Shown piece by piece: positions 40,404-49,939 of a stretch of DNA of 64,000 nt. Position 1 is the first letter of the stretch. Each line of letters opens with the position of its first letter. The notes beneath the pieces are model-generated. The model saw nothing but the letters and a program-made list of their open reading frames with translations. It was not told where the DNA came from and did not search any database. The DNA comes from Deltaproteobacteria bacterium (GTDB lineage Bacteria > Desulfobacterota > Deferrimicrobia > Deferrimicrobiales > Deferrimicrobiaceae), in NCBI GenBank assembly GCA_021815305.1, contig JAKAHC010000004.1, positions 233,057 through 297,056 of the forward strand, given 5' to 3'. The translations under genes and the position numbers were made by a program.

Positions 40404-43376
40404 TTACAGCACGTCTTCCGGGGTGAATCCCCGCCGCAACGTGTTCTCCGTCACCACCCTCGGCTCCAGGAACTGCCGCAGGTAGTCGGGGCCGCCGGCC
40501 TTCGACCCGACACCCGACATCCGGAAGCCGCCGAACGGTTGCCTGCCGACGATGGCGCCGGTGATTCCCCGGTTGATGTACAGGTTCCCCGTGGAGAACT
40601 CCCGGGCCACCCTCCCGATGTTCGCAGGGCTCCGGGAAAAAAGCCCCCCCGTCAACGCGTAGATCGTGTCGTTGGCCGCCTTGATCGCCGCGTCGATGTC
40701 GTCCGCCTTCACGACGCACAGTACGGGGCCGAAGATCTCCTCCCGGAGGACCCTCGATGAGGGAGGAAGATCGACGAACACCGTGGGCGGCGCGTAGGAT
40801 CCGGCATCCGGCACGGGAACCTGGACGAGGATCCTCCCGTCCCTTTTCCCGATCTCGATGTACTCGAGGATACCCTTCCGCGCGGCCTCGTCCACGACGG
40901 GGCCCATAAAGTTCGCAGGGTCCTCCGGGTTGCCGATGGAGATCCCCCTGACGGCCTCGCACAGCCGCGCAAGGAACCGGTCGTAGACTTCCGAAAGTAC
41001 GATCACCCGGGAGCATGCGGAGCACTTCTGTCCCTGGTATCCGAACGCCGACAGGACCACGGCGGGCACCGCCTGGTCGAGGTCGGCGTCGCCGTCCACG
41101 ATGATCGCGTTCTTGCCGCCGGTCTCGATGACGACCTTCTTCGGCCCTTTCTGCCCCGGTTGGGTCTTCCCCGCTTTTTCGACGATCCGAAGCCCCACTT
41201 CCAGCGAGCCCGTGAAGAGGATGAAGTCGGTGTGCCCATGCTCGACCAGGTAGTCCCCCACCACGGACCCGCGGCCGGGGAGAAATCCGAGCACACCGTC
41301 GGGGATCCCCGCTTCTCGAAGGATTTCGAATGCGAGCCACCCGATCCCCAGGGACAGGCTGGAAGGCTTGTAGAGCACCGAGTTGCCCGCGACCAGGGCT
41401 GCGGAGGTCATCCCCATCGAGATGGCCAGCGGGAAGTTCCACGGGGCGACGACCAGACCCACCCCCCGCGGGCGATAGAAATACCGGTTCACCTCGCCCG
41501 GCGCATCGCCCATCCGGATCGGCTTCCCCAGGCGCACCATCTCCCTGCCGTAATACTCGAGATAGTCGATCGCCTCGCACACGTCGGCGTCGGCTTCCGC
41601 CCAGTTCTTCCCCACCTCGAAAACTTCCCAGGCCGCCAGCTCCATTCGCCGCCTGCGCGCGATCCCGGCGGCCCGGAACAGGACCTCCGCGCGTTCCTCC
41701 GGAGCGCGGCTTCCCCACGCGGGTTGCGCCCCCATGGCCGCCGCGACGGCCTCGTCCGCCATCTCCCGCGTCAGCGACGAGGTGACGCACGCCACCTCCC
41801 CGGGGTCGTGGGGGTTCCGCGATACGAGTTTTTCCCGCGTCCGGTGTTCCCGGCCGCCGTAGACGGCCGGGCGCTCTTTCCCCGCCTCTTTCCGCACCTT
41901 CGTCAAGGCTTCATGGAACGCCGCCCGGTTCGTCCCGATCGAGAAATCAAGCGGCGGCTCGTTCGCGAACGGGACGGGCCCGGGAAATCCCGCGGCGCCG
42001 GGAGGTTTCACGGGGCCGGACACATCGACGAACGGCTCCGGCTCCGCGAGGAGCGCATCCCTGGACTCGGTGCCGTCTGCCGTTTTCCGGAGGAAGCCCT
42101 CGTTCGATGTGTTCTCCAGGAGGCGGCGCACCAGGTACGCCATCCCCGGGATCAGTTCCCCGATGGGGACGTATTCGCGGACCGTGTACCCCATCTTCCC
42201 GAGGGCGCGCTTGACCGGCTCGGCCATTCCGAAGAGGGTCTGGAATTCATACCGGTCCGCGGGCACCCCCAGCCGATCCGCAAGAACCAGCGCCTTGGCG
42301 ATGGAGCGCACGTTGTGGGAGGCCACCGCAAGGGAGAGGACATCGTGGTTCGAAAGAGCCGTCTCGGCGCACTTCTCGTAGCTCCAATCGGTGTGGCCTT
42401 TGACGCCGTAGACCGGCACGGGCCATCCGCGCTGCAGCGCGACGGTCTTCTCGTACTCCCAGTACGCCCCCTTGACCAGGCGAACCTGGATGCGGCGATC
42501 GCGCTCCTTCGCCCAGCGGATCAACCGGTCCAGGTCCCGCCGTGCGCACGCAAGGTACGCCTGGAGGGTGATCCCGGCGTGCTCCCACCCCCGGAACTCC
42601 GGCTCGTCGAGGAGGCCCGTGAAGACATCGAGCGTGATCTCCTTGAAGGCGAAGGTCTCCATGTCGACGTGCACCGCGCCCCCCGCGTCCCGAACCTTCC
42701 GGAAGATCGGCCGCAAGCGGCGCTTCACCTGTTCGACGCTGTCGTCGTGATTCACCGGTCCGATCCGGGAGTACAGGGAGCTGATCTTGACGGAGAGGTT
42801 CAGCCGGGGAAAGCGCTTTTCCCGTTCCGGGTCCCCCGGCGGCCAGGAGGCAACCTCCTTTCCGAACGTCTCCACCGCGGACAGGTAGCGGTCGCGGCAG
42901 GTCTCCGCCTCCGCCTCGGACACCGCCGCTTCTCCCAGGAGGTCCACGGTGAACGCCCTCCCCTCGCGGAAGATCCTGCGAAGCGTCCGGATCCCGTCGC
43001 GGGGATCCTCTCCTGCGATGAAGTTTTTCGAGAAACGCGTGATGTTCCCGCGGATGAGGCGACCCGCCACCGGCCCCGCCGGGCCCGAAGCGGCGCAGGA
43101 AAGCAGCGTCTTCGCGATCCCCGGGATCCGTGCATCCCCGGAAAGGAAATATTCCCTGATGTGCCGGGTAATCTGCCGCGTCGTGGTCAGCGCGGGAAGG
43201 ACGTCGATGAACCGGAAGAGGGCGACCTTGAACCCGGGGCGGTCCATCGCCCCTTCCAGCATTCTCTCCACCAGGAATCTCCGGTGGAACACCGCCGGGG
43301 TCCCGGCCTCCATGAGGCGGAAGATCTCGAGCCCCTTCTCGCGGACGGCATCTTCCAGTATCGGATCCAGGCTCAT
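40404..43376 (-). CDS. putA: Bifunctional proline dehydrogenase / pyrroline-5-carboxylate dehydrogenase
   Basis: 990 residues. The FAD proline dehydrogenase TIM barrel occupies about 90-430 (VHVDMETFAFKEITLDVF, RLVKGAYWEYE and FQTLFGMAEPVKRAL), and the aldehyde dehydrogenase about 500-990 (VVIETGGKNAIIVDGDADLD, catalytic Cys in GYQGQKCSACSRVIV). Together they oxidise proline to glutamate. It lacks the N-terminal ribbon-helix-helix DNA-binding domain of enterobacterial PutA, so it is a non-regulatory PutA as in many Deltaproteobacteria. It is complete and monocistronic. Confidence 0.93.
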   Translation of the reverse strand: MSLDPILEDAVREKGLEIFRLMEAGTPAVFHRRFLVERMLEGAMDRPGFKVALFRFIDVLPALTTTRQITRHIREYFLSGDARIPGIAKTLLSCAASGPAGPVAGRLIRGNITRFSKNFIAGEDPRDGIRTLRRIFREGRAFTVDLLGEAAVSEAEAETCRDRYLSAVETFGKEVASWPPGDPEREKRFPRLNLSVKISSLYSRIGPVNHDDSVEQVKRRLRPIFRKVRDAGGAVHVDMETFAFKEITLDVFTGLLDEPEFRGWEHAGITLQAYLACARRDLDRLIRWAKERDRRIQVRLVKGAYWEYEKTVALQRGWPVPVYGVKGHTDWSYEKCAETALSNHDVLSLAVASHNVRSIAKALVLADRLGVPADRYEFQTLFGMAEPVKRALGKMGYTVREYVPIGELIPGMAYLVRRLLENTSNEGFLRKTADGTESRDALLAEPEPFVDVSGPVKPPGAAGFPGPVPFANEPPLDFSIGTNRAAFHEALTKVRKEAGKERPAVYGGREHRTREKLVSRNPHDPGEVACVTSSLTREMADEAVAAAMGAQPAWGSRAPEERAEVLFRAAGIARRRRMELAAWEVFEVGKNWAEADADVCEAIDYLEYYGREMVRLGKPIRMGDAPGEVNRYFYRPRGVGLVVAPWNFPLAISMGMTSAALVAGNSVLYKPSSLSLGIGWLAFEILREAGIPDGVLGFLPGRGSVVGDYLVEHGHTDFILFTGSLEVGLRIVEKAGKTQPGQKGPKKVVIETGGKNAIIVDGDADLDQAVPAVVLSAFGYQGQKCSACSRVIVLSEVYDRFLARLCEAVRGISIGNPEDPANFMGPVVDEAARKGILEYIEIGKRDGRILVQVPVPDAGSYAPPTVFVDLPPSSRVLREEIFGPVLCVVKADDIDAAIKAANDTIYALTGGLFSRSPANIGRVAREFSTGNLYINRGITGAIVGRQPFGGFRMSGVGSKAGGPDYLRQFLEPRVVTENTLRRGFTPEDVL

Positions 43377-43437
43377 CTCACTGCGTTAGATGCCCGGCGG
43401 ACGGTTCCCGACCCATCCGCGGGGCGACCTTCGGCCG

Positions 43438-43464
43438 CCGGACGGCGTAACCCCGGCCGTCCGG
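43438..43464 (-). other. Hairpin between putA and tRNA-Pro
   Basis: CCGGACGGC-N9-GCCGTCCGG is a perfect 9-bp stem, downstream of the tRNA gene on the minus strand. There is no T-run, so it may be a weak or Rho-assisted terminator of the tRNA transcript, or simply a structured spacer. Confidence 0.45.
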
Positions 43465-43506
43465 GACAGAATGACAGGCCCACAGCGCAATCGGGGGATC
43501 CGAACA

Positions 43507-43583
43507 TGGTCGGGACGGCCGGATTCGAACCGGCGGCCCTCTGCTCCCAAAGCAGATGCGCTACCAGGCTGCGCCACGTCCCG
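43507..43583 (-). tRNA. tRNA-Pro (anticodon TGG)
   Basis: The minus strand folds into a full cloverleaf: acceptor CGGGACG/CGTCCCG, D-arm GCGCAGCCTGGTAGCGC, anticodon stem TCTGC/GCAGA around loop TTTGGGA, and T-arm GCCGGTTCGAATCCGGC. CCA is encoded at 43507-43509. The anticodon TGG reads CCA and, by wobble, other Pro codons. It stands alone between putA and rdgB. Confidence 0.95.
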
Positions 43584-43698
43584 ACGGATGCGCGTTGGGC
43601 CTGTAGTTTAGCGCGTTCCGGGGCGGGCGGGAAGCGCGGTCCGCCCCGGGGACAGGAGGGAGAACGGGAGGTCCCGTAGCGGGGGGCTCCGCATCCCG

Positions 43699-44307
43699 CT
43701 ATTGCAGGAGCACCCCGGCGGCCTTCATCTCCGCGATCAGCCCGCGCATCGCCTGCCCGCGGTGGCTGATGCGGTTTTTCTCCTGCGTCGGGAGTTCCGC
43801 CATCGTCTTCCCGAGAGGGGGAACGCGGAACAGGGGATCGTATCCGAACCCCTCCGCGCCCCGCGCCTCGGGGAGGATCTCCCCTTCCACCTTCCCCGCG
43901 GCCTCGGCGACGACCCTGCCGGGAAGGGCGGCGGCGGCGGCGCAGACGAACGCGGCCTTCCAGGGGCGGGGGAACCGCGCAAGCTCGTGGAGCAGGTGGG
44001 CGTTGTTCGCCGCATCCGTGGCCCCCGGGCCCGCATACCGGGCGGAACGAACACCGGGGAGCCCCCCAAGGGCCTCCACGGAGAGCCCCGAGTCGTCCGC
44101 GACGCAGAGGACGCTGTACGCCTGGGCGTAGTGGAGCGCCTTGAGGCGGGCGTTCTCCGCGAAGGTCTTCCCGTCCTCCGCCGGCTGCCGGGTGTCGGGC
44201 AAATCCGCAAGCGTCACGACCTCCACGATCTTTTGCAGCCCCAGCCCGAGGAGCGCCCGGATCTCCACGACCTTTCCCCGGTTCTTCGTCGCGATCAGGA
44301 GTTTCAC
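43699..44307 (-). CDS. rdgB: XTP/dITP diphosphatase (Ham1/RdgB)
   Basis: 202 residues. The family start [19 protein letters not shown] is intact and the active-site [13 protein letters not shown] and [12 protein letters not shown] loops are visible. [10 protein letters not shown] closes the C-terminus. It removes non-canonical purine nucleotides (XTP, dITP, ITP) to keep them from DNA. Its start overlaps the rph stop (ATGA), the classic rph-rdgB pair. Confidence 0.95.
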   Translation of the reverse strand: MKLLIATKNRGKVVEIRALLGLGLQKIVEVVTLADLPDTRQPAEDGKTFAENARLKALHYAQAYSVLCVADDSGLSVEALGGLPGVRSARYAGPGATDAANNAHLLHELARFPRPWKAAFVCAAAAALPGRVVAEAAGKVEGEILPEARGAEGFGYDPLFRVPPLGKTMAELPTQEKNRISHRGQAMRGLIAEMKAAGVLLQ

Positions 44308-45050
44308 GTCCCTTTCCCTCCCGTCCAGCGCCGCTGCGCCTTGAGCACCTTCCTCCCCGCAGCGCCGGCGGCGTCGAGCATCGCGTCGAGCTGATTCCGG
44401 CTAAAAGGCGCGCGTTCCGCCGTCCCCTGGACCTCGATGAGTCGACCGTCCCCCGTCATCACCACGTTCATGTCCACTTCCGCCGCGGAGTCCTCGGAAT
44501 AGTCGAGATCGGTTACGACCCGCCCCCCGACCACCCCTACGCTCACCGCGACCACGTGGTCGAACACGGGGTTGCGCGGCACCTGCCCCGCGGAAACCAG
44601 CTTCCGGCACGCCAGCCACAGGGCGATCCATGCCCCGTTGATGGACGCGGTGCGGGTCCCTCCATCGGCCTGGAGGACGTCGCAGTCGATGGTGACCGTG
44701 CGTTCCCCCAGCGCCTCGAAGTCGGTCACCGCACGCAGCGCGCGCCCCACAAGGCGCTGGATTTCGTAGGTCCGCCCCTGCACTTTCCCGGTGCGACCTT
44801 CCCTGGCGACCCGGGTGTTCGTGGAACGCGGGAGCATCGCGTACTCGGCTGTGACCCATCCCTTCCCCCCGCCGCGGAGAAAGGGCGGCACGCGATCCTC
44901 CACCGTCGCCGCGCACACCACGCGGGTCTCCCCCATGGAGAAGAGCACGGAGCCCTCGGCGTGCTTCTGCACCCCGATCGTCACGTCGATCGGCCGCAAC
45001 TCCCCCGGCTTCCTGCCGTCGGCTCTCTTTGCGCCCATCGGTTCCGCCAT
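44304..45050 (-). CDS. rph: Ribonuclease PH
   Basis: 248 residues, a phosphorolytic 3'-5' exoribonuclease that trims tRNA 3' ends. It is recognised from [35 protein letters not shown] and [13 protein letters not shown], with [20 protein letters not shown] in the centre. The ATG at 45050 follows GGGGGAG; an ATG at 45038 is an alternative. A TATAAT is on the minus strand at 45108-45113. It is coupled to rdgB. Confidence 0.95.
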   Translation of the reverse strand: MAEPMGAKRADGRKPGELRPIDVTIGVQKHAEGSVLFSMGETRVVCAATVEDRVPPFLRGGGKGWVTAEYAMLPRSTNTRVAREGRTGKVQGRTYEIQRLVGRALRAVTDFEALGERTVTIDCDVLQADGGTRTASINGAWIALWLACRKLVSAGQVPRNPVFDHVVAVSVGVVGGRVVTDLDYSEDSAAEVDMNVVMTGDGRLIEVQGTAERAPFSRNQLDAMLDAAGAAGRKVLKAQRRWTGGKGT

Positions 45051-45274
45051 CGCTCCCCCGCGCCCTCCGATCGGAACGCGCGAAATCCTCGCGTCCTCTG
45101 CGGGGACATTATATCCGGAAACGGGTTTGGCACGGGGCGCAGCCGACAGGCGAGGGAGACCGGGCCGTACGGCTTCGGGAGGAAGTCGATCCCCGGACGG
45201 AGCACGGGGGAGCGCACGCGGCGGGCCTGTCCGTATCCGTCGCGGCAGCAGGGGCCCGGAGGGGAATGCGGGTT

Positions 45275-46546
45275 TCAAGGATCCGGATAAGGGGGATTTT
45301 CCCGGAGGATGAGATCCAGAACCTCCACCATCTCGTCCACCTCCTCGCGGGAGACGGTCAAGGCGGGCATGAACCGAAGGGTATCGGGAACGGGAGCGTT
45401 GATGAGAAGGCCGCGGCGCAGCGCCCGCTCGACCACGGAGGCGGCGATGTCCTTTCCCAGGACGAGCGCCAGCAGGAGGCCTCTCCCGCGCACCTCGCCC
45501 AACCCGCGTTTCGCCGACAGAGCCGCAAGCCGCCCGCGGAGATGCTCCCCGGCGGACACGACCGCTTCGAGGAACCCCGGCCGGGTGAGGGTTTCCATCA
45601 CCGCGCACCCTGCCGCCGTGACCAGGAGGTTCCCGTTGAATGTCCCGCCCTGCTCTCCCGGCTCGAAGACGCTCACGGCCTCCTTCGCCGCCAGCGCCGC
45701 CAGCGGGACTCCTCCGCCCATCCCCTTTCCAAGGGTCATGACGTCGGGCTCGATCCCGGCGTGCTCGTAGGCGAAAAGCCTCCCGGTGCGCCCCATCCCG
45801 GTCTGGATCTCGTCGACCATGAGGAGGACCCCCCTCTCCCGCGTGAGCGTTCGAAGCCCCCGCAGGTAGTCGTCGGTCGCGGGGATCACCCCCGCTTCCC
45901 CCTGGATCGGCTCGACCAGCACAGCGGCCGTTTTCTCCGTGATCATGGCGGCCGCGGCGGGCAGGTCGTTCAGCGGCGCCCTGGGAAATCCCGGCACTTT
46001 CGGTTCGTACAGGTTTCTCCACTGGGGCTTGTCGGAGGCCGACATCGTCGCAAGCGTGCGCCCGTGAAAGGAGTGCTCCATCGTGACGATCTCGAAGGCC
46101 CCCCCGCGGAATTTCGCGCCCCATTTCCTTGCGAGCTTGATCGCTCCCTCGTTCGCCTCCGCGCCGCTGTTTGCGAAGAACACCTTCTGAAAGCAGCTGT
46201 TCCGCGTGATCATCTCCGCCAGCCGCGCCGACGGTTCGTTGTGGAAAGCGGGGCTGGAGTTGATGAGCCGCCGGGCCTGCGCCGTCACGGCGTCCACGAT
46301 CTCCGGGGGACAATGCCCCAGGCAGTTGACCGCCCACCCCTGGACGAAATCCAGGTAACGGCGCCCTTCCCGGTCGAAGAGCCACGATCCCCTCCCTTCG
46401 ACGAAGATCACGGGCGGGCGGCGGGTGATCTCCATGAGCGATTCGAGCGCGGGCTTGGCGGTCGTCACGGCGTATTCTCCCGTCGGAAGGTCGGAATCGG
46501 GCGGGAATCGCGAATCCCCTGCGCTGGAAGGGAGGGAGTCCGGCAT
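45275..46546 (-). CDS. argD: Acetylornithine/ornithine-type class III aminotransferase
   Basis: 423 residues, PLP-dependent. Family segments are [34 protein letters not shown], the PLP-contacting [14 protein letters not shown] and the Lys-bearing [17 protein letters not shown]. The 30-residue N-terminal extension before the fold is unusual but could be a start-site artefact. It best fits acetylornithine aminotransferase in arginine synthesis; ornithine or putrescine-type aminotransferase cannot be excluded. No arg genes are adjacent. Confidence 0.82.
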   Translation of the reverse strand: MPDSLPSSAGDSRFPPDSDLPTGEYAVTTAKPALESLMEITRRPPVIFVEGRGSWLFDREGRRYLDFVQGWAVNCLGHCPPEIVDAVTAQARRLINSSPAFHNEPSARLAEMITRNSCFQKVFFANSGAEANEGAIKLARKWGAKFRGGAFEIVTMEHSFHGRTLATMSASDKPQWRNLYEPKVPGFPRAPLNDLPAAAAMITEKTAAVLVEPIQGEAGVIPATDDYLRGLRTLTRERGVLLMVDEIQTGMGRTGRLFAYEHAGIEPDVMTLGKGMGGGVPLAALAAKEAVSVFEPGEQGGTFNGNLLVTAAGCAVMETLTRPGFLEAVVSAGEHLRGRLAALSAKRGLGEVRGRGLLLALVLGKDIAASVVERALRRGLLINAPVPDTLRFMPALTVSREEVDEMVEVLDLILRENPPYPDP

Positions 46547-46650
46547 AAGGAAGCTCCGGCACGTTCCGCAGTTACGGGCCGCGCCTGGGACCCTGCCGAA
46601 GCGCCGGCAACCTTCTCCGGGCGGCTCCGGCAGGGTCCGCGGACTTCCGC

Positions 46651-46839
46651 CTACGCGACCATGTGCTCGGTGGGGGAGAGTTTCGCAAGGAGCCGCTTCA
46701 GGATCTCCTCACGCGCCTTCAGCCCCTCCCGCATCTTCCGGTTGTCCGTGTTGGCGATCTCCATCAGCATGTCGTGGATCGCCTTCTCCAGCGTCTCCCG
46801 CAGGACGACCTTTTCCGGGTCGGTCAGTACCAGTTCCAT
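46651..46839 (-). CDS. Small helical conserved protein
   Basis: 62 residues, with GGAGGTGG upstream of the ATG at 46839. The sequence is strongly amphipathic helix ([21 protein letters not shown] then [17 protein letters not shown]). There is no signal, cysteine or nucleic-acid motif. It stands between the aminotransferase and the methyltransferase, separated from the latter by 55 bases. No function is known. Confidence 0.5.
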   Translation of the reverse strand: MELVLTDPEKVVLRETLEKAIHDMLMEIANTDNRKMREGLKAREEILKRLLAKLSPTEHMVA

Positions 46840-46894
46840 GATTCCACCTCCTCCGGGCCATGACCCGTCCGCCGGGGTGCCGTCACCTTCCCTA

Positions 46895-47659
46895 TCATGG
46901 AATTATACTCCCGGCGCACGGGATGGGCCCCCGGCGCAGCACCACCAACTCGAGGATCCCCAGGAAAAAGCGCCGCGAGGAGGCGGCCGTGAACCCCGCC
47001 TCCCGGAGCCGGAGCCGCAGCCCCTCGCGATCGGGAAAACGGATCAGGCTCTCGGCGATATAGCCGTGGATTTCCAGGTTCCCGTGGAGGAGGAGTCCCC
47101 ACAGCCCCCCCCACCCCCGGAGCAGCCAGTACCGCGGCGGACGGCAGGAGGAAGACGGCGGCTTCGCGAAATCCAGGAACGCCGCCGTGCCGCCGGGGCG
47201 CAGGACCCTGCGCGCCTCCGCAAGGGCCTCCCCAAGGAGGGGAGCGTTCCGCAGCGCGTACGCCCCCGTCAGGACGTCCACGGAGGCATCGGGGAAAGGG
47301 AGGACGCACATGTCGCACCGCGTGAACCGCACGTTCCCGTAGCGGTTGCGCTTCCTTCCGATGGAGAGCATCTGCGGGGAGATGTCGACGCCGATCACGG
47401 ATCCGTGGGGGTACCGCTCCGCGAGGAGAAACGAGACGTCGCCCGTACCGCACGCAAGGTCCACGCAGAGCGGCGACGGGTCTTCGGGCAGTGCCTCGAC
47501 GAGGCGCCGCTTCCAGGCGGCGTCCCGCCCCAGGGACATCGCCCGGGTCGCCAGATCGTACCGGGGCGCGGTTTCCGCGAAGTGGAGTTCGTTATAGGCG
47601 CGCTTCCGCGCGGGGGAACCGAGACATTCCCGCGCCTTCAGGGGGAACCGCCCGCTCAT
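46895..47659 (-). CDS. UbiE/MenG-like SAM-dependent methyltransferase
   Basis: 254 residues. SAM-binding motif I is CVDLACGTGDVSFLLAERYP, followed by VIGVDISPQML and GAYALRNAPLLGEALAEARRVLRPGG, as in the UbiE/COQ5 family. Its start overlaps the polyketide synthase stop (ATGA), so the two are one unit. UbiE methylates quinone precursors, but pairing with a type III synthase suggests it methylates the polyketide product (an alkylpyrone or resorcinol-type ring). This is inference from context. Confidence 0.8.
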   Translation of the reverse strand: MSGRFPLKARECLGSPARKRAYNELHFAETAPRYDLATRAMSLGRDAAWKRRLVEALPEDPSPLCVDLACGTGDVSFLLAERYPHGSVIGVDISPQMLSIGRKRNRYGNVRFTRCDMCVLPFPDASVDVLTGAYALRNAPLLGEALAEARRVLRPGGTAAFLDFAKPPSSSCRPPRYWLLRGWGGLWGLLLHGNLEIHGYIAESLIRFPDREGLRLRLREAGFTAASSRRFFLGILELVVLRRGPIPCAGSIIP

Positions 47660-48807
47660 GCCGGCGAGACTGCGGCAACGGGGCGCATTGCGCCCGCGGC
47701 GACGGGAACCGGCGAAAGGACCGCAAGCTCCACGGTCAGGCCCGGGCCGAAGGCGACGGCGCAGACGCGCCCGCCCGGCGTGCCGGCGGCGGAACGCAGG
47801 ATCTCCTCGAGAACGAACAGGATGGATACGCTGCTCATGTTCCCGTAGGCGCGCAGCACTTCGCGGGAGGCCCGAACCTGCTCGGGGGCCAGGCCCAGGC
47901 CGCGCTGCGCCTGGTCGAGGATCGCCTTGCCTCCCGGATGGATCGCCCATGTGTCGATGTCCCGCACCGACAAGCCGCAGGCGGCGAGGGAAGGCACCAC
48001 CATCGCCTGGAGATTCGCGCCGATCAGCCTGGGCACATAGCTCGACAGGGCGATGTCGAAGCCGTGGTCTCCCACGCGCCATGCCATGTCCTGCTCTCCG
48101 GCGGGCACGAGGCCCGACCGGAACCCCTCCATCCGGTATGCGGGATTTCCCGGCGGTGACTCGCCGGAGGAAACGACCGCCGCGGCCGCCCCGTCGGAAA
48201 AGAGCGAGTTCGCAAGAAGGTTGTCCTCCGAGCCCGTGAGCTGCAGGTGGAGGCTGCAAAGCTCAAGGCACATGACAAGCACGACGGCGCGCGGATCGGC
48301 CTCGCAGAACTGGGCGGCCATCCGGAGCGCGGGAAACGCGGCGTAGCATCCCATGAACCCGAGGTGGTACCGCTGGGTGGCATCGGAGAGCCCCAGTTCC
48401 CGCACGATGTGATAGTCCGGGCCGGGGTTGTAGAACCCGGTGCACGAAACCGTCACGACGTGCGTCACCTCGGCGGGATCGATCCCGGGGCAGTTCCGGA
48501 GGACTTTCCGCGCCAGCGAAACCGACATGGCGCGGGACTCGGCGGCGAAGATGTCGTTGCGGGCGGCGGTTCCGGGTGGCGAGAGCGTCCCGTCCGGGGC
48601 GCGCCGGAAGAATGCCCCCTCCCCCTCCCCGTCGAAGTCGCGCACGACGGAGTGCCTCCGGTCGATGCCGGAGTTCCTGTAGACGGCCCGGACCAGGCGA
48701 CGCTCCCGTTCGCTCTTCGCCCACCCCTGCATCTTGACCATCGCCTCTTCCTGGGAAAAGGAGAAGCCGGGCACCATCGTGTCGATCCGCCGGATCCATG
48801 CGGACAT
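47656..48807 (-). CDS. Type III polyketide synthase (chalcone/stilbene synthase family)
   Basis: 383 residues. The catalytic triad is visible: Cys154 in HLGFMGCYAAFPAL, His290 in AIHPGGKAIL and Asn323 in AYGNMSSVS. The thiolase fold is complete and the length is standard for bacterial type III synthases. These condense an acyl-CoA or acyl-ACP starter with malonyl-CoA to alkylresorcinols, alkylpyrones or similar lipids. The product here is unknown. Overlap with the methyltransferase and the near Lgt-like gene suggest an envelope lipid. Its ATG has AAGGAGG upstream. Confidence 0.9.
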   Translation of the reverse strand: MSAWIRRIDTMVPGFSFSQEEAMVKMQGWAKSERERRLVRAVYRNSGIDRRHSVVRDFDGEGEGAFFRRAPDGTLSPPGTAARNDIFAAESRAMSVSLARKVLRNCPGIDPAEVTHVVTVSCTGFYNPGPDYHIVRELGLSDATQRYHLGFMGCYAAFPALRMAAQFCEADPRAVVLVMCLELCSLHLQLTGSEDNLLANSLFSDGAAAAVVSSGESPPGNPAYRMEGFRSGLVPAGEQDMAWRVGDHGFDIALSSYVPRLIGANLQAMVVPSLAACGLSVRDIDTWAIHPGGKAILDQAQRGLGLAPEQVRASREVLRAYGNMSSVSILFVLEEILRSAAGTPGGRVCAVAFGPGLTVELAVLSPVPVAAGAMRPVAAVSPA

Positions 48808-48888
48808 GTCATCCCTCCTTCCGCTTCCTGCTTAGATGCGGATCGGGGGGAGAAAGGGTCGAGGACCTTGCGGAGAGACGGAAAGCGG

Positions 48889-49746
48889 CTACTTTTCGAG
48901 GCGGAAACCCCCGCGCACCGCGAAGTAGAGCGCCACGAGGAACACCGCCGCCCCGGCGTACTGGGCAGGAGTGAGGCCGGCGTACCGCGCGTCGCTGATG
49001 CGCAGGAAATCCAGAAGGAAACGGGCCGGGACGTAGAGGAGCGGGAAGGCGATCACGAAGAAGCCGGGCTTCCGTTCTTTCCGGTCCAGCGCGAGGAACA
49101 CCGGCACCATCACCAGGAGCGTGTACAGGAACTCGTACCACCCAAGATCGTTGAAGGCCATCTTCGACAGGGTGGCCGCGTCCGGCAGCTCCGCCAGCCG
49201 CCCTGCCGCTCCGTAGAAGTAGGTGATGTAGGCGCGGGCCTGCGGGGTCGCCAGGCTGATCCCCAGCGGGAAGGTCGTGATCGTGCCCGGGTGGTCGTGG
49301 GCGACCGTGCACCCCAGGCGGCCGATCGCCCAGGCGAACGGGAACACATACGCGATGACGTCCAGATACCTCATGCGGTCGAACGCCGGGATCCTTTTCC
49401 CCGTCAGGCGGAAATAGAGCCAGAGGCCGAACACCCCGCCGACGATCCCGCCGAAGGAGCTGATGTCTTCCCAGAACTTCAGGAGAAGGAGCGGATCCCT
49501 GAGGACCTGCTCCGGGAAATAGGCGAGGACGGAGTAAAGGTGGGCGACGAAGAATCCCGCGAGGATCACGTAGGTGAGGAGGTCCTCGCAGACCGTGGGG
49601 TCGAGCCCCTTCCTGCGGCACCGGGAGACCGTCATCAGCCAGCCTGCGATCACCGCCAGGGCGACGAGCGCCCCGAAAGCGTGAAGGGTGACCGGCCCGA
49701 ATAGGTGGATCTCCGGCTGGGGAAAATAGGGGATCATCCCCTTCAT
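48889..49746 (-). CDS. lgt: Prolipoprotein diacylglyceryl transferase family protein
   Basis: 285 residues with seven predicted membrane helices. Lgt-type features are HAFGALVALA in helix 1, DISSFGGIVGG and the signature region FAWAIGRLGCTVAHDHPG, and a C-terminal RFLLDFLRI motif. The signature departs from the standard G-R-x-G-N-F-x-N sequence, so this may be a divergent paralogue rather than the essential Lgt. It would transfer diacylglycerol to the lipobox cysteine of lipoproteins. It is adjacent to the polyketide pair but in its own unit (81 bp upstream). Confidence 0.7.
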   Translation of the reverse strand: MKGMIPYFPQPEIHLFGPVTLHAFGALVALAVIAGWLMTVSRCRRKGLDPTVCEDLLTYVILAGFFVAHLYSVLAYFPEQVLRDPLLLLKFWEDISSFGGIVGGVFGLWLYFRLTGKRIPAFDRMRYLDVIAYVFPFAWAIGRLGCTVAHDHPGTITTFPLGISLATPQARAYITYFYGAAGRLAELPDAATLSKMAFNDLGWYEFLYTLLVMVPVFLALDRKERKPGFFVIAFPLLYVPARFLLDFLRISDARYAGLTPAQYAGAAVFLVALYFAVRGGFRLEK

Positions 49747-49939
49747 TTAACACCCCCGCCGGATAGGGGACAAGCGGGGGATAGCGGCGGGGGAATGCGG
49801 CGCGTAAAGAAAAGGCGGGGGGCAGGCCCGGCAGGGTCCGTTTCCCCTGCGGCGCCCCCGGGAGTCTTTCCGGGGTTTGCGACATCCAATGGAGATCTTC
49901 CGGCAAGATTCCTCGGGGCGGGTCAAGGAGGGGAACGCC

